A stretch of 64,000 nt of DNA from JBGPLJ01 sp035644395 (GTDB lineage: Bacteria > Pseudomonadota > Gammaproteobacteria > Steroidobacterales > Steroidobacteraceae), in assembly GCA_035644395.1 (NCBI GenBank), contig DASQOR010000021.1, forward strand, positions 1 through 64,000. Reading direction: 5' to 3'. The position numbers were made by a program, and so were the translations under genes. Of this stretch, positions 42,788 to 51,962 are shown in pieces; position 1 is the stretch's first letter, and each line of letters begins with the position of its first letter. The notes beneath the pieces were generated by a model that worked only from the letters and a program-made list of their open reading frames with translations, searched no databases and was not told the DNA's origin.

Positions 42788-43234
42788 ATGGATAATCGAC
42801 GGCCGGAGCCCGATTCGTTTGTGAACCCGCTTCGCTACACCTTCCTGCAAGTCGTCCTGCAGCGCCTGCGCATCGTTCCGCAGCGCGACCCCGTTCCGAT
42901 CGCGCTCTGCGTGACGGTCATGCTCGCCGGCCTCAACCTGATGACGGTGGCACTCCTCGTCCGGCACTGGTGGAACTGGGGGCGGCTCTTCCAGGGCGGG
43001 TCGGATGTGCGGCTCGCGATGAGCTTCGCGCTCGTCGTGGGCATCGGCGCGCTGCAATATCGCTCGTGGGTCGCCGGCGGCCGGTTGATCGCGACGCTCG
43101 CAGCAGTCACTACCGAGACCGCCCCACGACAGCAACGTCATGCGCGCCTGGCACGGATCTACGTGATCGCAAGTGTCGTCGCCCTAGTTGGCGTGGTGGC
43201 GCTGCTCGCGGGCGGCATCCTGCGCTTCGCCTAG
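42788..43234 (+). CDS. Small inner-membrane protein of unknown function
   Basis: A 148-residue protein with three predicted membrane helices (ALCVTVMLAGLNLMTVALLV, LAMSFALVVGIGALQY and IASVVALVGVVALLAGGIL). I recognise no family. The reading frame is open further upstream, but ATG 42788 is the first that does not run through the divergent gene. The ribosome site is poor, so the start is uncertain. Its stop overlaps the GH74 stop by 4 bp on the opposite strand. Confidence 0.5.
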   Translation: MDNRRPEPDSFVNPLRYTFLQVVLQRLRIVPQRDPVPIALCVTVMLAGLNLMTVALLVRHWWNWGRLFQGGSDVRLAMSFALVVGIGALQYRSWVAGGRLIATLAAVTTETAPRQQRHARLARIYVIASVVALVGVVALLAGGILRFA

Positions 43235-45492
43235 CGGCCGGGCTCGCCATACAGGATGCCGCGCCCGTCCGTTCCCACGTAGACGCGGCCGAACACGCGC
43301 GGATCGCCCGCGATGCATCGAAAGCGCCGGCCGTATTCATGGCCCGCATCGTTGATCCGCACCCAGTTCAGGCCGGCATCGTCCGAGCGCCAGATCGCCC
43401 GCAGGGTTTCATCTTTGCCGATGGCGACGAGCGCCGGAAAGTCGCGGCCCGGCGGCGCTTTGCCAAAACCCAGGCGTTCAACCTTGAGGCTCGTGTTGAC
43501 GGTCACGAAGGAAGCGCCGCCGTCCACCGAGTGGAAGAGCTTGCCGTCGAAAAGAAACCAGAGATCGCCCGCCTTGCCGGGCGTCGTCATCAGCGGCCAC
43601 GGTGCTTCCGGCTTGTCCGGCCGCTCCGCGAGGATGGCTTGCGGAAATCCCTTGCCCGCCAGCGCGGCGAAGGTCGCGCCGCCGTCGTTGCTGCGAACCA
43701 CGAGGCCCTTGTCGTAGTCGACCGCGTAGAAACGCTGCGCGTCCACGCGGTCGGCGACGCCGCGCGCGTAGTACGGCATGCCGCGCACCGGAGTCCAGGT
43801 CTTGCCGCGATCGTGCGTGAGGAGCGGGACCGGCGTCATCACCATGAACGTGGCGCCGTCCGCGGACGTCGCGATCGCGGCGTTGCCGTCTAGATCGAAG
43901 CGCCGGTTGAAGGCACCCTGCTTGTCGCTGCCTTTCAGCGGTGGCGCCTTGAGCGGTGCCCAGTGGCGGCCGAAGTCGAGCGAGTAGGCGAGCGACACGG
44001 AGTTCTCGCCGTCGCGCTTGCGTGGCGTGCCGCTGCGCACGACTACGTTCGGTGCGGTGCCGGCGTAGTCGAGCGTGTGCGTATTGTTGAACACCGGGTC
44101 CATAAACATCGCGGCGGGCGTGGCATCGAGCGATTCGTGCACGAACCCGCCGATGTCGCCGAAGCCCGAGAGCAGCGCCGGCCCTTGCGGCGGACTCGTG
44201 AGCGTGAGGATCGCGGTTTCCTCGATGCCCTTCACCCACGGCCGCCACGTGATCGGCGAGTTCCCTTCCTTGTGCTCGAGGTCACGAGTCGCATACAGCG
44301 TTGCGCCGGTGACGTACGCCAGGTGATTCGAGTCGAACGGATCGATGGCGACCGAGCTGATCCACCAGCCAAAGCTTGCTTGCGAGTCGCCCCATAGCAG
44401 AAAGGGTGTGTCGGTGACATCTCGCCGGCTCAGCTCCTTCAGGCTCCGCCAGCTGTTGCCGCCGTCGCTCGTGCGAAAGATCGTGTCGTGCGTCGGCCAT
44501 CGATCGACCGTTGCGACGACAAGCGTGCCGGCGCGCGAGCGATCCAGGCTCAAGCCCATGAAGCCACCGGGTACATGCGTCTGCGGCTGGTCGGGCGTGA
44601 TGTCGGTCCATGCGCGCGCGCGCGTATCGAATTTGAAAACCGCGCCCGCCGTGATGCCATTGGGCCCGGGGCCATTGCTGTAGGCGAGATACAGCATGCC
44701 TCGATCATCGAGCTCGGCCTGCACCGGCAAGAGGTCGGCGGAAGGTTCGCCGGCGATCGGGCCCCAAGTTTCACCGGAGTCGTCCGATCGGAAGAGATGC
44801 TGGCTGCCCGGGTCGGCGACTCCGACAAACAGCGTTTTCGACTTCCTGCCCGCCGCACCGCTCGCGCGATCGAAGACGATGAAGCTCAAGCCCGCGTGCG
44901 TCGGGCCGTTGCCGGACCAACCGAGGCCCTTCACCGGGAAAGAGCGGACGGATGACCAGCTCTTGCCGCCGTTCGTGCTTCGCTGCAAGCCGTCATGCCG
45001 CGATCCGAAATAAAGGATCGCCGGATCGTTGGGATCGACCGCGAGACGCTCGCCGAGTCCACGGCCGTCCTCGTTACCGCCCATGCGAAAGGAAACCGGG
45101 TATACATCCCAGCTGCGGCCCCGATCCTTCGATTTGAGCAGGGCCGCCGCGCCGTCCCAGCGATACATGCCGGCGGCCGCGTAGACGACGTCCGCATCGA
45201 CCGGATCGGGCGTGACACTCTCGATGCCGAAATAGGTCGACTCGGCCATCGAGTCCTGCAGGGGAATCCAGCGGCCGAGAGCGTTGTCCCAGCGATAGAG
45301 CCCGCCGATGTCGGTGCGCAGGTAGGCGAGACCCTTCTCAACGCGGCTGAAGACAACGGCGGGCGCGAAGCCGCCGCCGCCGACCTGGACATTTTTCCAG
45401 ACGTACGCGGGCGCGGCCGGGGTGGCCGCGAGGCAGAGCGCAGTGACGATGAGGCCGGAAACGCCCGCCAGACACCTATATAAGAGAGTCAT
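43231..45492 (-). CDS. GH74 endo-xyloglucanase
   Basis: A 753-residue secreted enzyme (signal peptide LIVTALCLAATPAAPA). GH74 is a double seven-bladed propeller with repeated RS-x-D-x-G-x-TW motifs, seen here as FRSDDSGETW, FRTSDGGNSW, THDRGKTW and VRSNDGGATF. Catalytic Asps are in YLRTDIGGLYRWD (Asp61) and SGFGDIGGFVHE. YVWKNVQVGGGGF at the mature N terminus is diagnostic. It cleaves the xyloglucan backbone. No carbohydrate-binding module is attached. ATG 45492 gives the signal peptide, though no strong ribosome site is visible. It is divergent from GH95 with only 61 bp between. Confidence 0.9.
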   Translation of the reverse strand: MTLLYRCLAGVSGLIVTALCLAATPAAPAYVWKNVQVGGGGFAPAVVFSRVEKGLAYLRTDIGGLYRWDNALGRWIPLQDSMAESTYFGIESVTPDPVDADVVYAAAGMYRWDGAAALLKSKDRGRSWDVYPVSFRMGGNEDGRGLGERLAVDPNDPAILYFGSRHDGLQRSTNGGKSWSSVRSFPVKGLGWSGNGPTHAGLSFIVFDRASGAAGRKSKTLFVGVADPGSQHLFRSDDSGETWGPIAGEPSADLLPVQAELDDRGMLYLAYSNGPGPNGITAGAVFKFDTRARAWTDITPDQPQTHVPGGFMGLSLDRSRAGTLVVATVDRWPTHDTIFRTSDGGNSWRSLKELSRRDVTDTPFLLWGDSQASFGWWISSVAIDPFDSNHLAYVTGATLYATRDLEHKEGNSPITWRPWVKGIEETAILTLTSPPQGPALLSGFGDIGGFVHESLDATPAAMFMDPVFNNTHTLDYAGTAPNVVVRSGTPRKRDGENSVSLAYSLDFGRHWAPLKAPPLKGSDKQGAFNRRFDLDGNAAIATSADGATFMVMTPVPLLTHDRGKTWTPVRGMPYYARGVADRVDAQRFYAVDYDKGLVVRSNDGGATFAALAGKGFPQAILAERPDKPEAPWPLMTTPGKAGDLWFLFDGKLFHSVDGGASFVTVNTSLKVERLGFGKAPPGRDFPALVAIGKDETLRAIWRSDDAGLNWVRINDAGHEYGRRFRCIAGDPRVFGRVYVGTDGRGILYGEPGR

Positions 45493-45553
45493 GCTTTGCG
45501 ACGACGGGGACCCCTGTGAATCATCGAAGCGTTCCTTATCATTAATCATATCT

Positions 45554-47926
45554 ATGACCGCGCGCGCGCTCTTCGCTTTCTTCGTCGTTTTATCCGCGGT
45601 GCCGTCCGCCGCGGCCGAACCGCCGCCGTCGACCCTCTGGTACGCGATGCCGGCGAGCGACTGGGAGCGCGAAGCGCTGCCGATCGGCAATGGCGCGCTC
45701 GGCGCGATGATTTTTGGGGGCCTCGACGAAGAGCACATCCAGTTCAACGAGAAAACGCTCTGGACCGGCGGGCCGGGAAGCCAGAGCGGCTACGATTTCG
45801 GCATCCCGAAGGAATCGATGGCGCACGCGGTCCGCCAGGTGGCGGCGGATCTCGAGCGCTCCGCCGCGCTCGCGCCCGAGGATGTCGCGCATCGCATCGG
45901 GCGCAAGGCGACGGGGTTCGGCGACTATCAGAATTTCGGCGACGTGACGCTGAGCTTCGCGCCGCAATCGGGCGAGGTCACGCAGTACCGTCGCGAACTG
46001 GCGCTGGGCGAGGCGGTGGCGCGGGTGCGGTTCGACCAGAACGGCGTGCATTACCTGCGCGAATACTTCGCCTCCTATCCGGCGGGCGTTGTCGTCATGC
46101 GCCTGACAGCGGACCAGCCCGGTCACATCAGCTTCGTCGCAAAGATGGCCGTTCCGAAAAACCGCAGCTCGACGACGTCCGCCGCGGCGGGACGCATATC
46201 GGTTCGCGGCGCGCTCATGGACAACGGTCTCAACTACGCGGCGGGCCTGCAGGTGATCGCGCAGGGCGGAACCCGCAGCGCCGGCACCGACGGCAGCGTC
46301 TCGGTGGCGAACGCCGACGGCGCCTGGCTGATCCTGGCGGCGGCCACCGACTACCGCTTGCGCTATCCGCACTATCGCGGCCCGGACCCGGCTCCTGCCG
46401 TCGATGCCCGCATTCGCAAGGCGTTGTCGCTGGGCTTTGCCCGTCTGCTGGCGGATCACGAACACGACTATCGAGCGCTCTTCGATCGCGTGCGCCTCGA
46501 CATCGGCCAGACGGCGGTGGCGGCACCGACCGACGAGCTGCTGAAACACTACGGCGGCGGCCCCGCGGATGCGGATCGCGCCCTCGAGGCGCTCTACTTC
46601 CAGTACGGCCGCTATCTCCTCATCGCCTCGTCGCGCGCGGGTTCACTCCCGGCGAACCTGCAGGGCGTGTGGAACCATTCGGACACGCCGCCGTGGAACG
46701 CGGATTATCACGTCAACATCAACCTGCAGATGAATTACTGGCCCGCCGAGACGACCAATCTCGCGGAGACGACACCGCCGCTCTTCGATTTCGTCGACAG
46801 CCTGGTCGAACCCGGCCGGCTCGCGGCGAAGCGCATCGTCGGCGCGCGCGGCTGGACGCTGTTCCTCAACACGGACGCCTGGGGCTTCGCCGGCCTCATC
46901 GACTGGCCAACCGCGTTCTGGCAGCCGGAAGCGGGCGCCTGGCTCGCGCAGCACTACTACGAACACTACCGCTTCACGGGCGATGAGGCGTTTCTGCGCA
47001 AGCGCGCCTACCCGCTCATGAAAGAGGCCGCGGTTTTCTGGCTCGATGCGCTCGTCATCGATCCGCGCGACGGCAAGCTCGTCGTTTCACCGTCGTACTC
47101 GCCGGAACACGGCGACTTCACGCGCGGCGCCGCGATGTCGCAGCAGATCGTGTTCGATCTGTTCACCAATGTCGTCGAGGCCGCCACGCACGTCGGCGAT
47201 GCCGCCTTCGGACGTCGCGTGCTCGAGGCACGCGATCGCCTCGATCGGGGGCTGCACATCGGTTCCTGGGGCCAGCTGCAGGAGTGGCGCGAGGATCGCG
47301 ACGATCCGAAGGACGATCATCGCCATACCTCGCACCTGTTCGCCCTGCACCCGGGGCGCCAGATCTCACCGCAGACGACACCCGACTACATCAACGCCGC
47401 GCGCGTGTCGCTCCGCGCCCGCGGCGACGGCGGCACCGGCTGGAGCAAGGCGTGGAAGATCAATTTCTGGGCGCGCCTCGGCGACGGCGAGCACTCGCAT
47501 CGCATGCTGGCGGAGCAATTGCGCCAGAGCACCCTGCCGAATCTCTGGGACAACCATCCGCCCTTCCAGATCGACGGCAACTTCGGCGCGACCGCAGGCA
47601 TCGCGGAAATGCTGGTGCAGAGTCAGAACGAAGAGATTTCAATCCTGCCCGCGCTGCCGCCGGCATGGCCCGCGGGCGCCGTCAGTGGACTGCGCGCGCG
47701 CGGGGCCGTCACGGTCGATGTCCGCTGGGCACACGGCAAGGCGGTCGAGGTGATGCTCGCCACTGCCGCGGCGCGAGAACTCGTGGTCCGCTGCACGATT
47801 TTCCGGGAGGCGTACACGCTGATCGAAGCCCGTTCGGGCCGCGCCGTTCCCGTTACCGGCAGCGGGGACACCCGGAGTTTTGCCGTGCAAAAGGGCGCTC
47901 GCTACCTCATGCGGCCCGCCGACTGA
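45554..47926 (+). CDS. GH95 alpha-L-fucosidase
   Basis: A 790-residue secreted glycosidase (signal peptide FAFFVVLSAVPSAAA). GH95 landmarks are ALPIGNGALGAMIFGG, LWTGGPG, WNADYHVNINLQMNYWPAE, GGTGWSKAWKINFWARL and the C-terminal FQIDGNFGATAGIAEML with the conserved Asp. The family removes alpha-1,2-linked fucose (and some galactose) by inversion; in xyloglucan this is the terminal fucose on galactose. The L-fucose operon begins 147 bp downstream, so the released sugar is probably used at once. The 61-bp gap to the divergent GH74 gene has AT-rich sequence but no LacI-type palindrome. Confidence 0.92.
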   Translation: MTARALFAFFVVLSAVPSAAAEPPPSTLWYAMPASDWEREALPIGNGALGAMIFGGLDEEHIQFNEKTLWTGGPGSQSGYDFGIPKESMAHAVRQVAADLERSAALAPEDVAHRIGRKATGFGDYQNFGDVTLSFAPQSGEVTQYRRELALGEAVARVRFDQNGVHYLREYFASYPAGVVVMRLTADQPGHISFVAKMAVPKNRSSTTSAAAGRISVRGALMDNGLNYAAGLQVIAQGGTRSAGTDGSVSVANADGAWLILAAATDYRLRYPHYRGPDPAPAVDARIRKALSLGFARLLADHEHDYRALFDRVRLDIGQTAVAAPTDELLKHYGGGPADADRALEALYFQYGRYLLIASSRAGSLPANLQGVWNHSDTPPWNADYHVNINLQMNYWPAETTNLAETTPPLFDFVDSLVEPGRLAAKRIVGARGWTLFLNTDAWGFAGLIDWPTAFWQPEAGAWLAQHYYEHYRFTGDEAFLRKRAYPLMKEAAVFWLDALVIDPRDGKLVVSPSYSPEHGDFTRGAAMSQQIVFDLFTNVVEAATHVGDAAFGRRVLEARDRLDRGLHIGSWGQLQEWREDRDDPKDDHRHTSHLFALHPGRQISPQTTPDYINAARVSLRARGDGGTGWSKAWKINFWARLGDGEHSHRMLAEQLRQSTLPNLWDNHPPFQIDGNFGATAGIAEMLVQSQNEEISILPALPPAWPAGAVSGLRARGAVTVDVRWAHGKAVEVMLATAAARELVVRCTIFREAYTLIEARSGRAVPVTGSGDTRSFAVQKGARYLMRPAD

Positions 47927-47964
47927 GGCGCTTGCGAGCCTCGGCCCGAGACCCCAGTAAAGCA

Positions 47965-47993
47965 TTGCGCAGTAAGGATGATAGCGCTACCAT
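47965..47993 (+). promoter_or_regulatory. L-fucose operon promoter with LacI-type operator
   Basis: TTGCGC (47965-47970) and TACCAT (47988-47993) are 17 bp apart. The palindrome TGATAGCGCTACCA (47979-47992; six of seven positions symmetrical) contains the -10 box, with the same phase as at 27373-27386. This places the fucose operon under the same kind of control as GH35 and the receptor. Confidence 0.6.
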
Positions 47994-48073
47994 TTGGCGA
48001 CAAAATCAACAACGGGCGTCCCTCCGCGAAGGCCCCCGCGAGCCATGGAACGAGGGCCCGAGCGACTGGAACG

Positions 48074-49009
48074 ATGGCTACGCCGGCATTCAAAAGCTTC
48101 GATCCGCCGCGGCAAAGAATCGCGCTCGAGTGCGGTGGCTACCGCGCCGAAATCTGGCCCGAACTCGGTGGCTCGGTCGCGAGTTTCGAGCAACGGTTGA
48201 ACGGCGGCGAACCGAAACAGCTGTTTCGCCGCACGCAGGAGCAGCCGAGCTACGAGCCGTACGATCTCGCCTGCTGGGCGCTCGTGCCCTATGGGAATCG
48301 CATCAAGAACGGCCGCTTCGCATTCGCGGGCAAGACGTATCAGCTGCCGGCGAACTATGAAGGCCTGACGCATCCGCTGCATGGACTCGGCTGGCTGCGT
48401 CCCTGGAACGTCGTCGAACAATCGGCGCAGCACTGCCGCATCCAGCTCGTGCATCGCACGAATGCCGCATGGCCCTTCGCCTTCACCGTGAGCCAGCTTT
48501 TCAAGCTGACGGCCGCCGGCCTCGAGATCGGGCTCACCTTGACGAACGATGGCCCCGATCCGATGCCCTATGGGCTCGGCCAGCATCCGTACATCCATCG
48601 GCCGCAAGGCACCCGCGTCCAGGCGCAGGTCGAAGGCGTGTGGCTCACGGATGAACACCTGCTGCCGACGACTCATGCGCAGCTGCCGCCGCAGTGGGAC
48701 CTGAGGACCGGTTTCGAACTCGACGGCGCATTCATGGACAACTGCTTCGATGGCCTGAAGGGCGACGCCACGGTGCTCTGGCCGGACGGCAGCCGGCTCG
48801 TGATCGGCAGTTCCGACAACATGGGCTTCCTCGTCGTCTACAACGAACCGGAAGAAAACTTCGTCTGCATCGAACCTGTCTCCCACATGACGGATGCGAT
48901 CAATTTCGCGGCGCACGGCCGTGCCGACACGGGCCTCAAGATCCTCGCGCCCGGCGCGTCCGTCACGGCCACGCACTGCTTCGCAAGCCAGCCCTCGCCG
49001 ACGGGTTGA
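48074..49009 (+). CDS. Aldose 1-epimerase family protein (probable fucose mutarotase role)
   Basis: A 311-residue beta-sandwich mutarotase-family protein. Catalytic His residues fit THPLHGLGWL and GLGQHPYIH, and the Glu lies in NFVCIEPVSHMTD. The family interconverts alpha and beta sugar anomers. As first gene of the fucose operon (13 bp before the dehydratase), it probably feeds the correct L-fucose anomer to the dehydrogenase; galactose or xylose are also possible. ATG 48074 is chosen, with GGA nearby, as the first start after the operator region that gives a family-like N terminus. Confidence 0.83.
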   Translation: MATPAFKSFDPPRQRIALECGGYRAEIWPELGGSVASFEQRLNGGEPKQLFRRTQEQPSYEPYDLACWALVPYGNRIKNGRFAFAGKTYQLPANYEGLTHPLHGLGWLRPWNVVEQSAQHCRIQLVHRTNAAWPFAFTVSQLFKLTAAGLEIGLTLTNDGPDPMPYGLGQHPYIHRPQGTRVQAQVEGVWLTDEHLLPTTHAQLPPQWDLRTGFELDGAFMDNCFDGLKGDATVLWPDGSRLVIGSSDNMGFLVVYNEPEENFVCIEPVSHMTDAINFAAHGRADTGLKILAPGASVTATHCFASQPSPTG

Positions 49010-49021
49010 CGGTTCGCCCGC

Positions 49022-50320
49022 ATGACGCGAATCGTTGGCATGCAGGTGCTCGACATTCGCTTCCCGACGTCGAAGTCCCTGGATGGTTCGGATGCGATGA
49101 ACCCCGATCCGGACTACTCGGCCGCTTACGTCATCCTGGAAACGGACCAGCCCGGCCTCGAGGGCCACGGCCTCACGTTCACCATCGGCCGCGGCAACGA
49201 GATCTGCTGCGCGGCCGTGCGCTCAATGCGCCATCTCGTCGTCGGTCTCGAGCTCGAAGCGGTGGCTGCGGATCCAGGTGCGTTCTGGCGCCACATGACC
49301 TCCGACAGCCAACTGCGCTGGATCGGGCCCGACAAAGGTGCGATCCACCTGGCGACCGGCGCCATCGTCAACGCGGTGTGGGATCTGCTCGCGAAAGCGG
49401 CGGGCAAGCCACTCTGGCGCTATGTCTGCGACTTCAGCCCCGAAGAACTCGTGCGCGCCGTCGACTTTCGCTACCTCACGGATTGCATCACGCCGGCCGA
49501 GGCACTTGCGCTCGTGAGCGGGCGCAGCGCCGGCAAGGCCGAACGCATCGCGACGCTCGAGCGTCAGGGCTATCCCTGCTACACCACGTCGGCCGGCTGG
49601 CTCGGCTACTCCGACGACAAGATCCGTGCCCTGTGCGCCGACGCGGTGGCGCACGGCTTTTCGCACGTCAAGATCAAGGTCGGCCGCAATCTCGAGGACG
49701 ACCGGCGGCGCGTGCGGATCGTACGTGAAGCCATCGGCCCGGATCGCAAGCTCATGATCGATGCGAACCAGGTCTGGGAGGTCGATGAAGCGATCGAGTG
49801 GGTCCGGGCGCTCGCGTTCGCGCGGCCCTGGTTCATCGAAGAGCCGACGAGCCCGGATGACGTCGAGGGCCATCGGCGCATCCGCGCAGGCGTCGCACCG
49901 ACGAAAGTCGCGACGGGCGAGATGTGCCAGAACCGCATCCTCTTCAAGCAGTTCATCGAGCGTGGCGCGATCGACATCGTGCAGATCGACGCCTGCCGCC
50001 TCGGCGGCGTGAACGAAGTGCTGGCCGTGCTCCTGATGGCGGCGAAGCATGGACTTCCGGTCTGCCCGCACGCGGGCGGCGTCGGCCTCTGCGAGTACGT
50101 GCAGCACCTCGGCATGATCGATTACGTCGCGATCGGGGGCTCGACCGAGGGGCGCGTGATCGAATACGTCGATCATCTGCATGAGCACTTCGAAGATCCC
50201 TGTATCGTGCGCAATGCGGCGTACATGCCGCCGGCACGGCCGGGATTTTCCATCACGATGAAGCCCGCATCGCGCCGCCAGTTCCTGCATCGTCCATCCT
50301 CGCCGGGAGACACGCCATGA
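49022..50320 (+). CDS. L-fuconate dehydratase
   Basis: A 432-residue enolase-superfamily enzyme. Acid/base Lys in VKIKVG, metal ligands in IDANQVW, IEEPTSPDD and TGEMCQNR, and the catalytic His in CPHAGGVGLCE are all present in order. The unusual SAGWLGYSDDK and STEGRVIEYVDHLHEHF are typical of L-fuconate dehydratase (FucD). It dehydrates L-fuconate to 2-keto-3-deoxy-L-fuconate. The stop overlaps the next gene's ATG by 4 bp. The setting among fucose genes makes the specific assignment secure. Confidence 0.92.
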   Translation: MTRIVGMQVLDIRFPTSKSLDGSDAMNPDPDYSAAYVILETDQPGLEGHGLTFTIGRGNEICCAAVRSMRHLVVGLELEAVAADPGAFWRHMTSDSQLRWIGPDKGAIHLATGAIVNAVWDLLAKAAGKPLWRYVCDFSPEELVRAVDFRYLTDCITPAEALALVSGRSAGKAERIATLERQGYPCYTTSAGWLGYSDDKIRALCADAVAHGFSHVKIKVGRNLEDDRRRVRIVREAIGPDRKLMIDANQVWEVDEAIEWVRALAFARPWFIEEPTSPDDVEGHRRIRAGVAPTKVATGEMCQNRILFKQFIERGAIDIVQIDACRLGGVNEVLAVLLMAAKHGLPVCPHAGGVGLCEYVQHLGMIDYVAIGGSTEGRVIEYVDHLHEHFEDPCIVRNAAYMPPARPGFSITMKPASRRQFLHRPSSPGDTP

Positions 50321-51084
50321 GACTCGCGGGCAAACGCGCAATCGTAACCGCGGCGGGCCAGGGCATCGGCCGGGCGGTGACACTCGCCTTCGCGCGCGAA
50401 GGCGCGAGTGTGCTCGCCGTCGACATCGACGCGGCCGCGCTCGCGACGCTCGCCGCCGAGCGCATCGCCGGGCTCGAGACGCGCCCGCTCGACGTCACGA
50501 ATGCCGCGGCCATCCGCGAACTCGCGGCTTCGCACACCGCGGCGACGAATGCTTTCCAGGTGATCTTCAATTGCGCCGGCGTCGTGCATCCCGGCACGCT
50601 GCTCGACTGCACGGAAGCGGATTGGCAGGCCGCATGGAATCTCAACGTCGGCTCCATGTTCCGCATCTGCCAGGCGCTGCTGCCCGGCATGATCGCCGCG
50701 GGCGGCGGCTCGATCATCAACATGTCCTCGGTCGCTTCGAGCCTGAAAGCCGTGCCGAAGCGCTTCGTCTACTCGACGACCAAGGCCGCGGTCATCGGCC
50801 TCAGCAAGTCGATCGCCGTCGACTACATCGGCTCGGGTATCCGCTGCAACGCCATTTGCCCGGGCACGGTGGAAACACCGTCGCTCGCCGGCCGCATCGC
50901 GACCGAAGCGCGCTCGCAGGGCTCCACCGTCGATGCGGTGCGCGCGGCGTTCGTGGCGCGTCAACCCATGGGTCGCCTCGGCCGGCCGGAGGAAATCGCC
51001 GCGCTCGCCGTTTACCTGGCGTCCGCCGAATCCTCCTTCACGACCGGCACGGCGCAGGTCATCGACGGCGGCTGGTGCAACTGA
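50317..51084 (+). CDS. 2-keto-3-deoxy-L-fuconate dehydrogenase (SDR)
   Basis: A 255-residue short-chain dehydrogenase with VTAAGQGIGRAV, an Asp-ending second strand (VLAVDIDA; NAD preference), Ser in NMSSVASS and the Y-x-x-x-K pair in VYSTTKAAVIG. In the L-fucose pathway described in Xanthomonas campestris, an SDR of this type oxidises 2-keto-3-deoxy-L-fuconate to the 2,4-diketo acid. Position right after fuconate dehydratase supports that step. The stop is 2 bp before the lactonase start. Confidence 0.87.
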   Translation: MRLAGKRAIVTAAGQGIGRAVTLAFAREGASVLAVDIDAAALATLAAERIAGLETRPLDVTNAAAIRELAASHTAATNAFQVIFNCAGVVHPGTLLDCTEADWQAAWNLNVGSMFRICQALLPGMIAAGGGSIINMSSVASSLKAVPKRFVYSTTKAAVIGLSKSIAVDYIGSGIRCNAICPGTVETPSLAGRIATEARSQGSTVDAVRAAFVARQPMGRLGRPEEIAALAVYLASAESSFTTGTAQVIDGGWCN

Positions 51085-51086
51085 GC

Positions 51087-51962
51087 ATGCGCATCGATGC
51101 CCACCAGCACTTCTGGCGCTACCGGCCCTCGGACTACCCATGGATCACGGATGGCATGGACGCGCTCAAGCGCGACTGGCTGCCGCGCGACCTGCATCCG
51201 CTCCTCAAGCGCCACGGCATCGATGCGTGCATTGCCGTGCAGGCGCGCGCCACGGAAGCGGAAACGGACTTTCTGCTCGACCTCGCCGCAGCCCATGACT
51301 GGATCGCGGCCGTCGTCGGCTGGGTTGATCTCACGGCCGGCGACCTCGAGGCGCGCCTCGCACGCTGGGACGGCAAAGCGAAGCTCGCGGGCTTCCGTCA
51401 CCCGATCCAGGATGAGGCGGACGTCGCCGGATTCCTGCGTAATCCCCGCTTGCGCAGCGGAGTTGCGCTGCTGCAGCGGCAGCAGCGCGTCTACGAGCTG
51501 CTCGTGCACGCGCATCAGCTGGAGGCCGCCGCGGATTTCAGCGCCGCGGCGGGCGGCCATCACCTCGTGCTCGATCATCTCGGCAAGCCCGCCATCCGCG
51601 AGCGGGGCCACGACGAGTGGCGCCGGCGCCTGCGGCCGTTCAAGAACCTGTCCCACGTCGTCTGCAAGCTCTCGGGTCTCGTGACTGAAGCCGTCTCGGA
51701 TCGCGGCCGCTATGACGAAGGCGAGATCATGCGTTACCTCGAAACCGCGCTCGAGCTCTTCGGGCCGCGTCGGCTCATGTTCGGTTCGGACTGGCCCGTC
51801 TGTCTGCTCGCGGCGCCATACGACGCGGTTTACCGGCTGATGGAAATCCTGGCGGAGCAGCTGTCCACGGACGAACGCAGCGATGTCTTCGGCGGCACGG
51901 CCGCACGCTGCTACGCGCTCGACCTGCGAGCCGGGGAACGCAACGACCGGAGCGCTGGTTGA
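51087..51962 (+). CDS. L-fuconolactonase (amidohydrolase family)
   Basis: A 291-residue TIM-barrel hydrolase of the amidohydrolase_2 group. It begins with the metal motif RIDAHQHFW, then AVVGWVDLTAGDLE, GFRHPIQDE, VLDHLGKPAI, and ends with FGSDWPVC carrying the metal-site Asp. It opens L-fucono-lactone to L-fuconate. ATG 51087 is near the SDR stop, and its own stop shares one base with the next gene's ATG (TGATG). It is a compact middle gene of the fucose operon. Confidence 0.9.
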   Translation: MRIDAHQHFWRYRPSDYPWITDGMDALKRDWLPRDLHPLLKRHGIDACIAVQARATEAETDFLLDLAAAHDWIAAVVGWVDLTAGDLEARLARWDGKAKLAGFRHPIQDEADVAGFLRNPRLRSGVALLQRQQRVYELLVHAHQLEAAADFSAAAGGHHLVLDHLGKPAIRERGHDEWRRRLRPFKNLSHVVCKLSGLVTEAVSDRGRYDEGEIMRYLETALELFGPRRLMFGSDWPVCLLAAPYDAVYRLMEILAEQLSTDERSDVFGGTAARCYALDLRAGERNDRSAG

